Of a stretch of 64,000 nucleotides of DNA, positions 1 to 12,930 are shown in pieces. The notes beneath the pieces are model-generated. The model saw only the letters and a list, made by a program, of their open reading frames with translations, was not told the DNA's origin and searched no databases. Made by a program: the position numbers and the translations under genes. Every line of letters begins with the position of its first letter. Position 1 is the stretch's first letter. The stretch comes from Vairimorpha ceranae (Eukaryota > Microsporidia > Nosematidae). Location of the stretch: positions 1-64,000 of the forward strand of contig NW_020169311.1 of NCBI RefSeq assembly GCF_000988165.1, in the 5' to 3' direction.

Positions 1-3000
1 TAGATTTAAATGTCATTTCATAAAAATATTCTAAACAGATATTAAATAATGAAAAGTTCTTCTTCTGAACATTTAAAAAGTTTCAATTCTTTTTACTACT
101 ATAAATTTTCAATTAAAGCTCAGCAGTGGTTGCTTTATTGCTTATAAAACTATAGTATGCAACTAAATCAAACATTATGTAAAATAAAAACCTTAAATAT
201 AAATAAACTTTGCCTTTATTATTAATACTCTTGTATGACTTAATCATCCTCGTTTAAATTGCATAAATCTTCTTAAATCTCAACTGCCTTCTTTTTATAA
301 ACAGTTTTAACAATGTGCCGATGGCTATTCCAATGACAGCAAACATGTTATTTATTCTCCTTAGCTAAGATCCGTGTTTTTTGTAGCTTCATATTTTTAA
401 CCTTTTTTCTATATCTACAATGTTTAATAAAAATATTTGAATTTTTAGTGTCTTGGCAAAAATAGTCGTATTTTAATAAAATTAAACAAAATTCTATTTT
501 TTAATATTTTTCCTAGATCAGACTTTCACTGCTTGCCAAAAAACATTTTTTCATATGTTATTAAAATTTAGTGACATGTTTTAGATCCCTTTGTTTAAAC
601 AATACATCTTGTAATATTTATTTCTGCAATTAAATTCTTTTATTGCTAAATCTTTCAACATTTAAATGTAAGAGAATACTTTTTTTTCTTTATTCGCTTA
701 CAATGCCATCTTACTATTATATTATTGGCTTTAGTAATAAAATAACCATCAACCTTGTCTTAATAAACAATTATTTAAAACAAAAATTAAGAATGCCCTT
801 TGCAGATCTCTCAAAATATCTTTTTTTTCTAACTCCATTCTTATATCCTAACACTATAAAAATTTAAGAATAGGGGCCATAAAAAATTTTATTTATATTT
901 TCCATCATACAACAATAATATTAAAGAAATCTTTGTTTTCTGTAAAAGCATTTATTCTGCACAGAATTAAGGAAAAAAATTAATTTTTTTCAAATAAGAT
1001 GTATGTTATAAAAAAATAATTTTAAAATTTATTAATGAACAATCGCAACTTGGGATTTAAATAAATCAATAACTATAATAATAAATTAAGATTATATTTT
1101 TTCCTATTTTTAACATTGCAAATTTCATTCCTTAAGTGTTTTTGTGGTATCACTTATGCTTCAGATTGATACCCCATTACAGCTATTGGTTAAAATAAAC
1201 AAAATTTGAGAATAATGATTTAAGAAACCAAAATAATAAAACAATGAAAGAATTCAAAAAACAAACACCAGGAAACTGTAATAAACAAAACCTCGACCAA
1301 AAAACTAACTGGCGTGCGAAAACTAAAATCTAAATCTAGTTAGAATTAACATTTTAGAAAACTATTTTCAACATGGCTTCATCAGTTTTCTAAAAGGTTC
1401 GAAACGATTGTTTTTGGTAACCATAGTCTGTTTCCAAATTTTTTTATCTAATAAAAAAAAAATTTATAACTTTTTTTATATATGTTGTGGTGGTGTAACC
1501 ACATGTAAAAATTTTTATTTTTACAAAGTGGTTTCTGAAAAAACAAAAATTTTTGAAGTTTTTTTATATAAATATTTAACCCCCACAAACAAAAGGTGAG
1601 TATATATATAAGTAAAAAATTTGAAATGGAACAATGAATATAACAGAACCAATAAATTACATTATTCTTATAGTTCAAGGGCTAATGAGTTTATATATAG
1701 AACACTTTTAAACTTTATTATAAAAGGGGGGTACTACCCTCTAAATGCCTCATATGTAATTAAAAAATTGCATCTTTTCTATATTATCTTGTGTAAAAAT
1801 AGTTCTAATAGAGTTTTGTTACTACGAAAGAACCAAAAATTAACATAAGGGTTTAATTAAAATAATTCATATTTAACGTATTTAACCAAATTATTTGTAA
1901 TAAACCTAATTAACAGAAAAATTAAATTTTTTATAAGCTCTACAGTATTTTTAAAAACATCGTTATCTGCAAGTAAACAATTTAAGATTTGTAATATTGA
2001 GTAGTGTGCAATTTTAAAAATGAGAGTCTAACAAAACTTTGATGCACAAAGTTGTTATTTTTGCATCTTATCTATAAATATAGATTTTTTATAATAGAAT
2101 TTTAAAAAATAAAATTTACATTATTAAAAAATTTAGTTTTTGTTAAACTGTATAATTTATTAAGATATAAATAAAATATTTTTGCAAATAAGTACAAACT
2201 CTAAAAATTTTAAAAAATATTTTTCAACCAAATATAAATTTTAAAACTCTAATAGAATAAACAACTTCCAGTAACATTAATAGATAAAAATAATCTTTTG
2301 TGTGAAAACTAATCAAAAAACTCGTTAATTACAGTTCTTTTATTTTTTTTGTAAAATAAAATGTAGAAAGATTAATTGTTCACAAAATAACTATTTTAGC
2401 TACAAAAATCGATTTTAACTTGTTAGTTAGAAAATCATTTTTTGTGTTTTGTATATGTAGGCAATACAATTCGCTGCACTTTCTCACGTTATGACTAATA
2501 AAGCTTTAGGTGTATTTATTGACATATGGTAAAATAATAGTGTAATATAATACCTTTTGTGAAATCGAAAAGGCACAATTTGATATTTCTTAACATTTCA
2601 TGATCATTTTTACGATTAAAAACACACAGTTTTTTTACTTTAATAATTATGCAAAGATTTTAATTTTAAGTGTGTTATGGCTAAAATATTTACATTATTT
2701 AATTTTGCTAAACAAAATATTTACTTATTATATATCACATAATAAAATATTATAATTATCTACAAAGTATACATAAAATTGTTCTTAATTTGCAATTTGA
2801 ATTTCATTAGTAATTAATACTAAAGATGATTTGTAATATCTTTCTGCGCTAATTTAAATAAAAAATTACTTAAAAAGCAGTATCAAAAAAAAAGATAGTT
2901 TAAAGAAATTTTATGGGCTATGTGTATGGTATATAGTGATAACTAAATAATTTAAACATAAATAGTTGTGCAAATAAATTATTCCACTTAAATATTTTAA

Positions 3001-3518
3001 AAACAACAAATTCTAAAATTTAAAAATCTTTAAATTACATATTTTAAAATATCATTGCTTAATAATAACTGTGAAACTACCATGATATAGCTAGCTTTTG
3101 CCAACATTAAAAATTAGTTTGTTTATATAATCTTTGTATACAAATATTATATTTTAAACTTAGAGTTCTATTTGTATTACAACGTGCGTAAACGACATAA
3201 ATAAATGTAGTTGAACTTATTGTATTCTTTTATTTGTTTAAATTTATTTCTATTTTGAATAAAATCTTGACAGATACCCACACTTATTAATAATTGCAAA
3301 ACATTAGATATACGAAAAACAAACGAAATTATTTTTAAGTACTTTTAAAACATAATGTTAATACATAATCAATTTAAATAGTTACTGAGATAAAATAAGC
3401 GTTTTAAATATTCCTGTTCGTAAACAAACAAATATTTTATTTTTAATATTTTTTTAGATCAATTTAATACATCAAAAATGGTCTTTGAACTAATCTGCAA
3501 AATTAAGACAAAAAAATA
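1..3518. other. AT-rich gene-poor region
   Basis: No supportable gene is seen in this 3.5 kb. The only open frames are short, low-complexity peptides rich in Phe, Ile, Lys, Asn and Tyr, as expected by chance at this base composition. There is no recognisable tRNA B box or rRNA core. The long desert resembles the transposon-rich or subtelomeric spacers of AT-rich microsporidian genomes; a subtelomeric location is only a guess. Confidence 0.6.
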
Positions 3519-5057
3519 TTAATTAATTCTACCTTCAAAATACATTTTCATTCTTGCAAAATACAAACGATATTGTTTAAATTTTTCTTCCACCTCTTTA
3601 ATGTTGTACAAAATCTTTAATAAAACCTTTTCAACCTTCAAATCAAAAAACTTGGGATTTTTGTGTTTTTGGATAATTTTCTCCAAAAAATTTTTAATCT
3701 TTTCAAAGTTAAATTTTAAAATTATTGAATTCATTATGGTTTCAATTAATGTTAGGTTACTGAGTACATCACACTGACTGTATTTTTTTAGATTAACGTG
3801 TTCTTTGAAGTTAAAAATAAACTGAGCAACTTCTCTTAGAAATTCAACCCATTCACAAAACAGTTTTTTAGTATTTTCTGACAAATAAAGAGTTTCAATG
3901 TCATCCATAAGAAGTTTAAAAGTCACATTTGTAAAATCATTAAACCAGTTAGAATTTAATATTATGCGGTTACTATTGTTACGATATTTATTATTTTTCG
4001 TAAAATTATATTGAATTAGACCAATAGATGATTGTTTTCTTACATTAAAAAAAAACTTATCTTTAAGTGCTTGTAACTCTTTTTTATTTTCAATCAAAAT
4101 ATCAAAAATCTCAATATTTGAATCATCAGATAAAAAGCTTTTAAAGGAATTATAATTAATAATGCAATCTGCATTTCCTTTTTCATGCTCTTTTGTATTA
4201 TTTACAACCAATTCGTCGTTATTTAAAGATTTTGTATTACTAATATTACTATATTCGTTAATTTCTTTTTTTTGTACATCTGTATGTTTATCATGACCAC
4301 AATGTTTAAAACTAGGATCTACCAAATTATTATTATCATCTTCAAAATTAAACTCTTGAAAAAAATTTTTTTTATTATCATATTCACTTGGCTCCCAATT
4401 AATATAACTGCAAATCTTTTTATACCATTCATTTTCAAAATCCGGGTCGTCAATATTTTGATTATTAAATTCTGTGTAGTAATCAGTACAACAGGCTTTT
4501 AGTAGTTCAGCCAGAGATTCATTTTCTTGAGTAACTGGAATACTTTCGATTTGTATAAGCAAACATGCATCAGAATACATGTTAGTTTGTGCAGGAATAT
4601 GATTATTGTTTGTAAAAGGCAAAGTTCTTTCAACTTTGTTGGTATGAGAAACATCTGTATCACTAAAAACATCATTCCAATACTGAGGGGTATATGCACT
4701 TATGTCCAATATTGAATAATCCTGGTTGAGAGAATTAGTGCTTTTCGTATGTTGAAATGGTTCTTCACTATCTTTGTTTAACGTTAAAGCTAAATTTTCT
4801 GTTTCATAAGCATATTGATCATATGTAAGGTCACTATCTAAATTTATTTTATTAATACTTTTATCACGACCAAAATCTGCCCCATCTTCTGTTTGCATTT
4901 TGTCATTGCGTAATAAGTTTTCAAATATTGTATTTTGTTGTATATTCTCTGCTGTGCTAACAACGTTATATAAGTTACTATAAAATTGGTTATTTGTGTA
5001 ATTTATATTAGAATCGGAGATATTAGTTGTACTAATCAATAAAACACAAAAGAACAT
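3519..5057 (-). CDS. Putative secreted protein, acidic/Asn-rich, unknown family
   Basis: The 512-residue protein is not recognised. It begins with a short hydrophobic segment (MFFCVLLIST) that could be a signal peptide. A long Asn/Asp/Glu/Ser-rich, low-complexity and probably disordered region follows to about residue 300. The C-terminal 150 residues are Lys/Phe/Leu-rich and look helical. The layout (leader, acidic middle, helical end) and the length of the C-terminal part after a Trp (142 against 145 residues) match the gene at 18125, and scattered positions agree, so the two may be distant paralogues. A CCC triplet lies just upstream of the start (acccataaaaATG). It stands alone between long deserts. 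Secretion is inferred; no function can be assigned. Confidence 0.7.
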   Translation of the reverse strand: MFFCVLLISTTNISDSNINYTNNQFYSNLYNVVSTAENIQQNTIFENLLRNDKMQTEDGADFGRDKSINKINLDSDLTYDQYAYETENLALTLNKDSEEPFQHTKSTNSLNQDYSILDISAYTPQYWNDVFSDTDVSHTNKVERTLPFTNNNHIPAQTNMYSDACLLIQIESIPVTQENESLAELLKACCTDYYTEFNNQNIDDPDFENEWYKKICSYINWEPSEYDNKKNFFQEFNFEDDNNNLVDPSFKHCGHDKHTDVQKKEINEYSNISNTKSLNNDELVVNNTKEHEKGNADCIINYNSFKSFLSDDSNIEIFDILIENKKELQALKDKFFFNVRKQSSIGLIQYNFTKNNKYRNNSNRIILNSNWFNDFTNVTFKLLMDDIETLYLSENTKKLFCEWVEFLREVAQFIFNFKEHVNLKKYSQCDVLSNLTLIETIMNSIILKFNFEKIKNFLEKIIQKHKNPKFFDLKVEKVLLKILYNIKEVEEKFKQYRLYFARMKMYFEGRIN

Positions 5058-6792
5058 TTTTATGGGTCAAATTTTATTTTTATTTTTTGGATAAAAGTAA
5101 TAATTATTGTATCACATAATATATAAACATTTGTTTTTTTAAAACATGTCTGGTTTATATTTATAATGAGTATAAAATTATTATTCTAAATTTTTGAAAA
5201 TTTTCTTTAATTAAAAATTGCACACATCTCTAAATAAAATATCGAAATGAAATTAAATTTTTTTAAAAAAAGTTCTGTACTTGCACCATCAAAAAAAAAA
5301 CTTACCTTTTAAAAATAATTATCCACAATGGCGTGTTATAATTAATTAACCATTAATAACTTCAGATGTAATTGTAATGTACTTTAAAATAAATAAAAAT
5401 ATTTTTTGCAAATTTTTTGTTATTTATTTTATTTGTTTAATTAAATTTAGTTTTTGCGTATTTACAGAAATTTAAGCTGTTTTATTTTATAAAAAATGAT
5501 TACTAAACGATTTTACATAATTATATAAATTCTAACAACTTTTAACTACTTTAAGATCAATGATTAAAATTTGTTTCTATGAAAAATAATTTTTCTTAAA
5601 CTTGAATTTTAATTTAAAAATCTAAGAAATTTAAATTTCAAGAACAAAAATACTTTGATGGTAATACAGTAGCTAAAGCATGACTACGATAATTAAAAAT
5701 TCTATGCTCGTTTAAATAAATTAAAGAATTAAAGTAAAATTTAGCCTGTAATAAAATTGTAAAAGTAAAATATAGCAGTTTAATTTTAGCAATAATCTTC
5801 ATACATTTGTCCTGTAGCATATAAGTTTACAAAAATCACTATTTATTTGTTACATTAAGTATAAAAGATCTTATTGTTTTTATTATTAAGGCGTTATTAC
5901 GTCTCTCTATTATTACAAATGCTAGAGGTTAAGAGTGATACTCTAGAAAATTAATTTCAATTTATGACCTTTTAAACAATTATTGAAATTTTTAGGAATA
6001 GTTAGATACAGAAATATCTCATAGGCTCTTAGTAATATCGTATTGACAAATTATTATAATAATTCGTAAATTTTAACAAACAAACTACACCTTTGATAGT
6101 TTAGACAAAATAAGCATGAACTTGTGATACAACATTGCAATAGTTTCATAAATATTTAAATAATGCTTTTTGTTAAAGCCTAAAGTTTTATACATATTAA
6201 AAGGTAATTATTTATTTCTAGCATTATACAAGAAAGTTTTCCAAAGACTTATAACTCCGCAAAAATACAACTTTCTACGCCTTTAAAGCTTTTTAAAATC
6301 AGTTTCTATTAATTGTTTTTTTGTAAAGTATTTCCTTTGGACGTTACATGACGATGGTAAACCACAGATGGATTTCGATGTTTCATTAACTTTTTTGCTG
6401 GGATCGAATATTTTTAAATGATTTAATTATGTATTTACAAATTTAAAAAATGTTAAACTTTTAATGATACAAATATTAAAAATAACATTAACAATTAGTC
6501 TTTTACTAATTAAAAACTTAAAACTATACTGAACTACAATTAAATAGAAACAAATGACAAAGCATCGATAAAATTTATAAAAATAATATATCAGGAGTTA
6601 TTTTTGGGCATAAAAGAAAAATATTAATTATTTTATAAAAAATTAATATAAATAAATATTTCTAATATTTTTAATAACTTATAAAGATTTATCAAAATAA
6701 TAATACCACATAAATAATTTAAATAATAAAATTCCAAAAAAAAACAGAAAAAAATACTTTTTCAAGAATTTTCATATTACTTAGCCTACAAC
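5058..6792. other. AT-rich intergenic region, nothing recognised
   Basis: No gene, RNA or repeat can be supported here. The reading frames are short and show only composition bias. The 3' end leads into the transposase relic. Confidence 0.6.
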
Positions 6793-7857
6793 CATATCAC
6801 GAAAGCCGTTTTTAGATGTACAGATAAAGATGTGTTTAAGGTTTCATATTTCGTGTAATAGTAATGTTTTAAAATATAGTAATCATAGCCAAAACCTAGT
6901 TTTGTAAAAAAAGCAGGATTTGATAAAATTAGCATTTTAAGTAGAGCTATTTACGTAAATGAAAGGGCTTGTGATATAATTTATGGCACTGTTAAAAATC
7001 ATGACCAAGAAGAACTAGTCTGATTGCCAAAATTCTGTTCAATTGCTGATTTTATACAAAGAGCACGGACAAAAAACAAAAAAGTTGGAAATGCTGTGGT
7101 TTCGGATATTCCACAGTATGTCAAAAATACTACTAGAGATGAAATGTTTTTGCAGATAAACTCTGATGTAAAAGATCGGGAAAGCGCGTTAATTTTCGCC
7201 ACGGATGAAAATCTGATTCATCTAGGTAATTCTAAAATCGTAATTGGTGATAATACTTTTAAGTATGCACCAACGGGATATAAATAGTTTTATACTCTGA
7301 AATGATATTAGTATTCAGTATGACCCTTTAATATTTGTGTTAATGAAAAGAAAAACCAAACAAAGTTATTTGATTATTTGTAATTTTTTGAAAAGTAAAG
7401 CTGCAATAGTTGATCCAAGTCTTACTATTTTAGACTTCGAATCTGCATCTAAAAATGCTTTTAAATTATTTTTTAGCCAAGTAAAAATTAATGGATGCTT
7501 ATTTTTATTTTTCTCAAATTATCTGGCGAAATTTTTAGCATGAGGGCTTTTTTGAATTATACCTAAAAGATAAAAAGTTTAATCTGAATATAAGATTTAA
7601 ATATCGCTAGCGTTTGTCCTGCCATATTTGTTTGTCATTATTATCATATTTTAAAAAAATACATCTTTGGTAGCCTATTATCATTTTGACATACTATTAC
7701 GTCTGTCTCACTTTTAAACGTTTCAACCCAAAACAATTTCAGTAAACAAGTATTTTAAAATAATTAAAAATAAATATGCACTCTAATAACTTCTATTTAA
7801 ACAGTCTTTCTACCGGTCACCATAACATCCAAAATAAAATCGAAAGTGCAATAAATT
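6793..7857 (+). pseudogene. Decayed MULE-type transposase with FLYWCH remnant
   Basis: This is a broken Mutator-like (MULE) transposase of the kind that carries an N-terminal FLYWCH zinc finger. Near 6800-6860 a stretch reads like the end of a FLYWCH domain (FRCTDKDVFKVS against the usual WRC.dk.CkAR). At 7024-7287 the MULE core is open and ends in FKYAPTGYK. The next codon is TAG where the family has Gln, followed by FYTL, so the hallmark YKQLYTLHG is interrupted by a likely CAG-to-TAG change. After a frameshift, 7337-7543 matches the next conserved block (MKRKTKQSY, then ILDFESASKNAF and NGCLFLFF). Around 7600 a segment like ALAFVPPEDV is recognisable, and the trace fades by about 7860. Several stops and frameshifts make it non-functional. 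Confidence 0.75.
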
Positions 7858-8114
7858 AAGAAAAAATATTTATTTAACAAAATAAACAGAATATATTGCC
7901 TTTAGAATGTTGCATCGCAGAAATTAAATTGAATACCTAAAACTACAAATACTTTCTAAGGTTTTCATCGTAGTCCAAACAATTTCTTTATAAGAGCTTA
8001 TCAATATTTAAGTTTATTTGCAGAAGAATTGCTAAAGGAAAATTTAAGTAGTTTTTAAAAATGCTAAATATATTATATAAAAATTACTTTAAAAAGCAAA
8101 ATGATAAAAATGAT
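7858..8114. other. AT-rich spacer
   Basis: Short spacer between the transposase relic and the inverted-repeat element; no feature is visible. Confidence 0.5.
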
Positions 8115-9180
8115 TGTAATGAACCAGCTATATTATTTAAATTGTTTGTTCGATCATTACAGTGTGTTTATTCAGACAAACCTGTAAGTAGATGAACTAT
8201 TACTGAAAATTAGAATCCCTCGATCAGAATGGTCTGTCGAACGTCTAAAAGAATAAATTAAATAAAAGCAAACAAACAGTAAAGATTTCAGGCCACCTAA
8301 ATAGTGCCGAAATCAACTGATAAAAATATTAATCTTATTTGACAGCTATCAAAAGTAAATTTTAAAGCTATTTAAGAAAAGTGTTCCCAAAAGGGGTATC
8401 ATGAGTTTAGAAAAACAAAAATTATATAAAAATCATTTCTTTTAACACCTTCTTCCGCTTCAGATCGTATAAACGACCTGATCACAAAACCATTGTAACA
8501 ATTTTATTTTACTTCCTTTTGTTGACACGTTCTAGTACTTTTTGTTTTTCTTTTATTTCATTCACTTGTTTATTTAATCAAATATAAAAACTATATAAAA
8601 GAATTGCTGCTTGAAGGGGATCGAAAATAAAAACCAATAGATGATACAATAAATCTATATCGTCTTATTCTTTAAATAAAAAACACGAAAATAGTTTTAA
8701 ATAAATTATAAACATTCATAATATGAATGAAATTACATATTTAAAGAAGATTGCGTTTACATTCCATTTTGTTGTTAATTTAACTGAAAAAAAAGAAAAT
8801 TAAAAACTACATTTTTAAAAATATTTTTTGTGTAACACATCCTCGGGGAAAAATTAAACAGCCTGTTGATAAATTTATTAAATTTTTATTAATTTTAAAA
8901 AAGATCGTGTCAAGTGTCGTGTTTTGCAAAATAAAAATAATGCGATATATAGATTTGTTAATCTGTTTATTAGTTTTCATTCTCGATACCCTTCAAGAAT
9001 CAATTTTTTTATAGTTTTTATAATTGATTAACAAAAAAGTGAATCAAATAAAAGAAAGACAAAAAGTACTAGAACGTGTCAACAAAGGGAAGTAAAATAG
9101 AATTGTCATAATGGTTTGTTTGGACAAACACACTGTAATGATTAAACAAACAATCTACATGATGTAGTTGGTTCATTACA
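8115..9180. mobile_element. Fold-back (long inverted repeat) element with nested insertion
   Basis: The sequence from 8115 to about 8688 is repeated in inverted orientation at about 9180 to 8918. Matching blocks include TGTAATGAACC at 8115 against its reverse complement ending at 9180, and TTGACACGTTCTAGTACTTT near 8521 against its reverse complement near 9080. The right arm is continuous at about 263 bp. The left arm has the same blocks in the same order but is split by 304 bp plus a 5-bp duplication. About 230 bp of AT-rich DNA separate the arms. No coding frame is present. This fits a non-autonomous fold-back or large MITE-like element; the terminal target duplication could not be identified. 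Confidence 0.7.
8183..8486. mobile_element. Solo-LTR-like insertion, 304 bp, 5-bp target duplication
   Basis: This segment interrupts the left arm of the inverted repeat exactly where the right arm is continuous, so it is an insertion rather than an ancestral part. It begins TGTAAG and ends ATCACA, giving the TG...CA termini and short TGT/ACA inverted ends typical of an LTR. It is flanked by the direct repeat AAACC (8178-8182 and 8487-8491), the 5-bp target duplication expected of Ty3/gypsy or copia integrases. No internal coding sequence is present, so a solo LTR left by recombination is the simplest reading. Another small element with the same termini cannot be excluded. Confidence 0.65.
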
Positions 9181-10881
9181 CAAAGCAAAAATATTTTATA
9201 TATAAGAATATTAATATTTGTATTCTTATTTTTTTCCGTAGATTTGCTGAAAAATGCATTTTTTGTATTTTATAGAATTTAATAATAAAAAATTCGTCAT
9301 TTGATTTTTAAATCAAGTTTTTTATCGCAAGAAAATTTATCATTTATTTCTTTAAAATTAGATGTAAGCAATATTTAAATTTTTTTTTAAATTTATTTAA
9401 TTACTAACATATTTTCATCTTTATTGTAAGCCCAGATGCCTAAATAATTAATTTACGCACAATTAGAATAGTTTAAGGCAATATACTTTCTTTTAAGTTA
9501 ATCTATTGACAAAACAAAGTTAAAACTACTAGAATATGTCACTTGCATGTACTTTCTATGACATATTAAAATTAATTATTTATCTAAAACCATAAATTAA
9601 AGCGATATATTTTAATTGAGTTAGGCATAACAAAATTTATCCGTTAAGGTTATATTTAACATTTTTTGCTTGTAATATTAAGGATTTTTGTTTATAAAGT
9701 AGTACTTTAAAAGATTACCAACCTTCTAATTTTTTTAACAATTTATTATTCTAATTATCTTTATTAAAAATTTATTACACAATTTTGTCTAATGTTTTGT
9801 TACTAGATTAATACGTTTAAAGTCTAGGTTTAGCCGTTAATAATTTTATATTTTCATAAAATTGTATAATATTTTGCAAATTTAACATCTCACAATTTTA
9901 TTTTGGCCATTAATTAATAAATATATAAAAATATAAGGATTAATGTAAACATATTAATTAGTGTAGAAACTACTAAAAAAAATTCTATCTTAAATTTTTT
10001 ATACCAATAAGAAGGAGCTTTATTATTTTGATTTTAACTTTAATGGTGTTGTGTGACTTTACAAAAAAAAATTAAAATTTTCGAATTATATTAAAAATAT
10101 ATATAAACGGTGACATAACTTTGGTTCTAAAAATTTATAAAAGTCTTTGCATATATAACAAAAAATGGTAAAAATAAACTTGGTTTAGCGTAGTGAAAAA
10201 TGAAATTGGTTTTTGTTACTGTAAAGACAAATACAAATTTTTTTCTATTGTTTACAAAGGTTTTTTTTAATTTTGTATTTGTGTCTAAAAAAAATTCATA
10301 TCATATTTTCTTTATTCTGAGTTTGGTAATTATATTTTGCTTCTGTATAGATATAAACGCAAACATATAAGTGCAAAACTTATGTTATTTATTTAAAATA
10401 ATGCTTACAGTGAACAAAATTCTGATTAAACCAAAAATCAAAAAAAGTTTTAATTAACTATTTAAATTTATTTTATGATTATTTTTTGCTTTCTTTTTGG
10501 CGGAGACTCTACTTTTATAAGTTTTTAATAAAAAACACTAATTTTGAAAACGCCACGAAAGCTAAATCTGATTGAGACCATTTTACATGTCTTTTTTTGA
10601 TAATATACTTTTAAAATTTGAAAAAAAAAAAATTATCATTTTTTTATCCTGACAAATCCATTTCTTTGATATTTAACAAACTTTTCAATAAAGTTATAGT
10701 ACATAGGCGATGTTTTATAAACGTCTAAAAAAAACTTTTTATTTCAGAATCATGCCGATCGCTTATATTAACAAATTCTTTATAGAATCAAAATCTCGAT
10801 TTAAAGAAATTACTGTTGCACAAAAATAATTTTGAAAAGAACGTATATGCATTTTGCCTTAATCGTACTTTTAAAGAGCGT
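9181..10881. other. AT-rich intergenic region, nothing recognised
   Basis: No gene-like frame, RNA or well-defined repeat was found. Homopolymer runs and short palindromes occur at the level expected for this composition. Confidence 0.55.
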
Positions 10882-11701
10882 TTAGATATACAATATTATC
10901 TTCTTTTGTATTTGAAAATTTTTTTTTATCTCCGTAGAGAGGTAATTCTTGATTAGAATCATAATTAAATGCCGTCGTAATTTCATTGAAAGATCTGACA
11001 TTGACAACACTTTTAAGACATACAAAATTATCATCCTTAAGTTGCTCAAAGGCATCAAAAGCATCTTTGAAAAACTTATTAAAACTGAAAATCTTATTTC
11101 AATCTCTTTGATACGTCAACTTGATAGCATATTAAGATAAGTACTGAGTAAAATAATGTAAATTCGCATATTATTAAAACAATTATTCTTTTCTTTCTAA
11201 AATGAGAGTACCATATCTGAGATTTGCTTTTTTAGCTCGTTCAATAGTACGCTTATTAAATTCTCATTCATAAATCTTTATTTTTTCTTTTATGTATTTT
11301 AAAAAAAAATAATATATTAATAGATTGTTGGAAAATCTAATTGCATCTGTCGAAATACAATAAATTCTAAATACTCTGTTAAAATCTCCTTTCATATATG
11401 CTAAATAAAATTTCCTATAGTCTTTATTAACATCAGGCCCCTCTTGTACAATCTTGAGTTGTTTTTTAAATCTATATTTATAATTATATAGAGTATAATC
11501 AATAGCTCCTGTAAATGCTGTATAAACATTTTCAAAACTTGTAAACAGATGATTTTTATAAATTTCGCAGGATAGATCAAAATCTGGGGTAAAGTTCTTT
11601 CCCGCAAAATAATGTACTTTATCATAAACTATTTCTTAGCCCTTATTTTCATCCAAATTATAGTTCTTAAAATTGGTAAACCGTTTGTTTTGTCAACTTA
11701 G
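10882..11701 (-). pseudogene. Broken gene of unknown family
   Basis: On the minus strand an open frame runs from 11635 to 11267. It continues past single in-frame stops on both sides (TAA at 11638-11636, TGA at 11266-11264) towards about 11190. Its composition is protein-like rather than the usual AT noise, with segments such as DKVHYFAGKNFTPDFDLS and AFTGAIDYTLYNYKYRF. A second protein-like stretch lies in another frame at about 11090-10880 (DAFDAFEQLKDDNFVCLK ... ELPLYGDKKK ... NIVYLNAL, then stop). Together they look like a gene of about 270 codons broken by two stops and at least one frameshift. I do not recognise the family. A loose resemblance of FTGAIDYTLY to CCR4-type nucleases is too short to use. 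Confidence 0.45.
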
Positions 11702-12930
11702 TAATAAGAGAGAGTTTTGCAAAAAAGAGTAAACTTAGCTACAACGACCTATAAGGCAGAAAATTTAAATCGTCTATCATCTTATTATCTTACTGTTCCT
11801 GATAAATATTATAAAATAGATTCTTATTGTTTAAATCCATTTTTATACTATCGAAATCTCTAAAAACTAGTATAGTAGTTAGTATTTTGTTTAAACTAAA
11901 TTTATTTTTGTTTATTAACTAAAAAAACTCTTTATTAAAATCTGCTAGTTTTTTCTCATACTGGCAGCTTCCTATAAATTGTTATTTATCTTTGATCATA
12001 TTCGCGCTTTTAGCAGCATCTTTACCCAAATTATTAAAATTAATTGGTAAAAGGAATTTTTTATAAAATCTACTGTAGAAAAGATCTTATTCAATCATCT
12101 TTCTTCTATTTAATTTCAATTATATTACAACAATTTTCATCGCTGCAATAAACAAGCATCGTGAGAGAAAAAAAAGGAAAGTTTTTAGTTTACTTTCAAT
12201 AAGAAAATAAATTAAAATCTTAAGAACTGTATTTACATATGGAAACTTTTCTTTAATATCAAATTTAAGTATATTTTTTGAATTAATAGAAAAATAGTTT
12301 TTATGAAAAAATGCGTTTATTTAGCATAATTTATAAAAAAACTAGAAATGTTTCAAAAACTTTAACATACTTATTCTACTAACAATGTTTTTATGAAATA
12401 AAATCATACAACTTTTACAAATAATATAAACAGCATATTCAACACCCAATTTGTATTTTTTAAAATTTACAAAAAGACATGTAAAGACTTCATTTTAAGT
12501 CCACAATACTTTTGTCATTAGCTAAATTTTAATTAAATTTTTACAAAAAATAAAAAATAAATTATAAAAATAGAGTTTATGATAAAAATAAATAGTAGAA
12601 TTTTATTGTAAAGCGAATTTAGAAAGATAAAAGAATCCACCATAGCAATATAGTATAAATTACTTTTTTAAAACTTAAATATTCATTCAGTACAGAACAG
12701 AACAGGATAGATTGTTAAATAAATTCTTCGTAATAGTCTTTTAGTATTATGATCTATACGTTGTCGTCTTTAGAAACCTTACCAATAAACTATTAATAAC
12801 CGCAATTTCATCTAAATATGTCAAACATGAAGCGAGTGGCTTTACGACATTGTACAAAAAACTTCATTTTTGTTTATTAATTTTAAGTAAGTAAACTATT
12901 AAGACAAGTTTAATTAAGATAATAGTTTAT
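11702..12930. other. AT-rich intergenic region
   Basis: Further fragments of the broken minus-strand gene may reach to about 11,800 (IDDLNFLPYRSL in one frame), but this is weak. Nothing else is recognised. Confidence 0.45.

Noticed and set aside
254..346. 30-codon minus-strand frame with a membrane-like peptide (MFAVIGIAIGTLLKLFIKRR)
   Set aside because: Too short, no start signal and no upstream coding partner; chance cannot be excluded.
360..400. TTAGCTAAGATCCGTG, reminiscent of the U2 snRNA GGCTAAGATCAAGTG region
   Set aside because: The match is about a dozen bases, the branch-point-pairing sequence does not follow, and no folded flanks are visible.
1380..1430. GGTTCGAAACG resembling a tRNA B box
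   Set aside because: No A box at the right distance and no cloverleaf; no tRNA was found anywhere in the window by eye.
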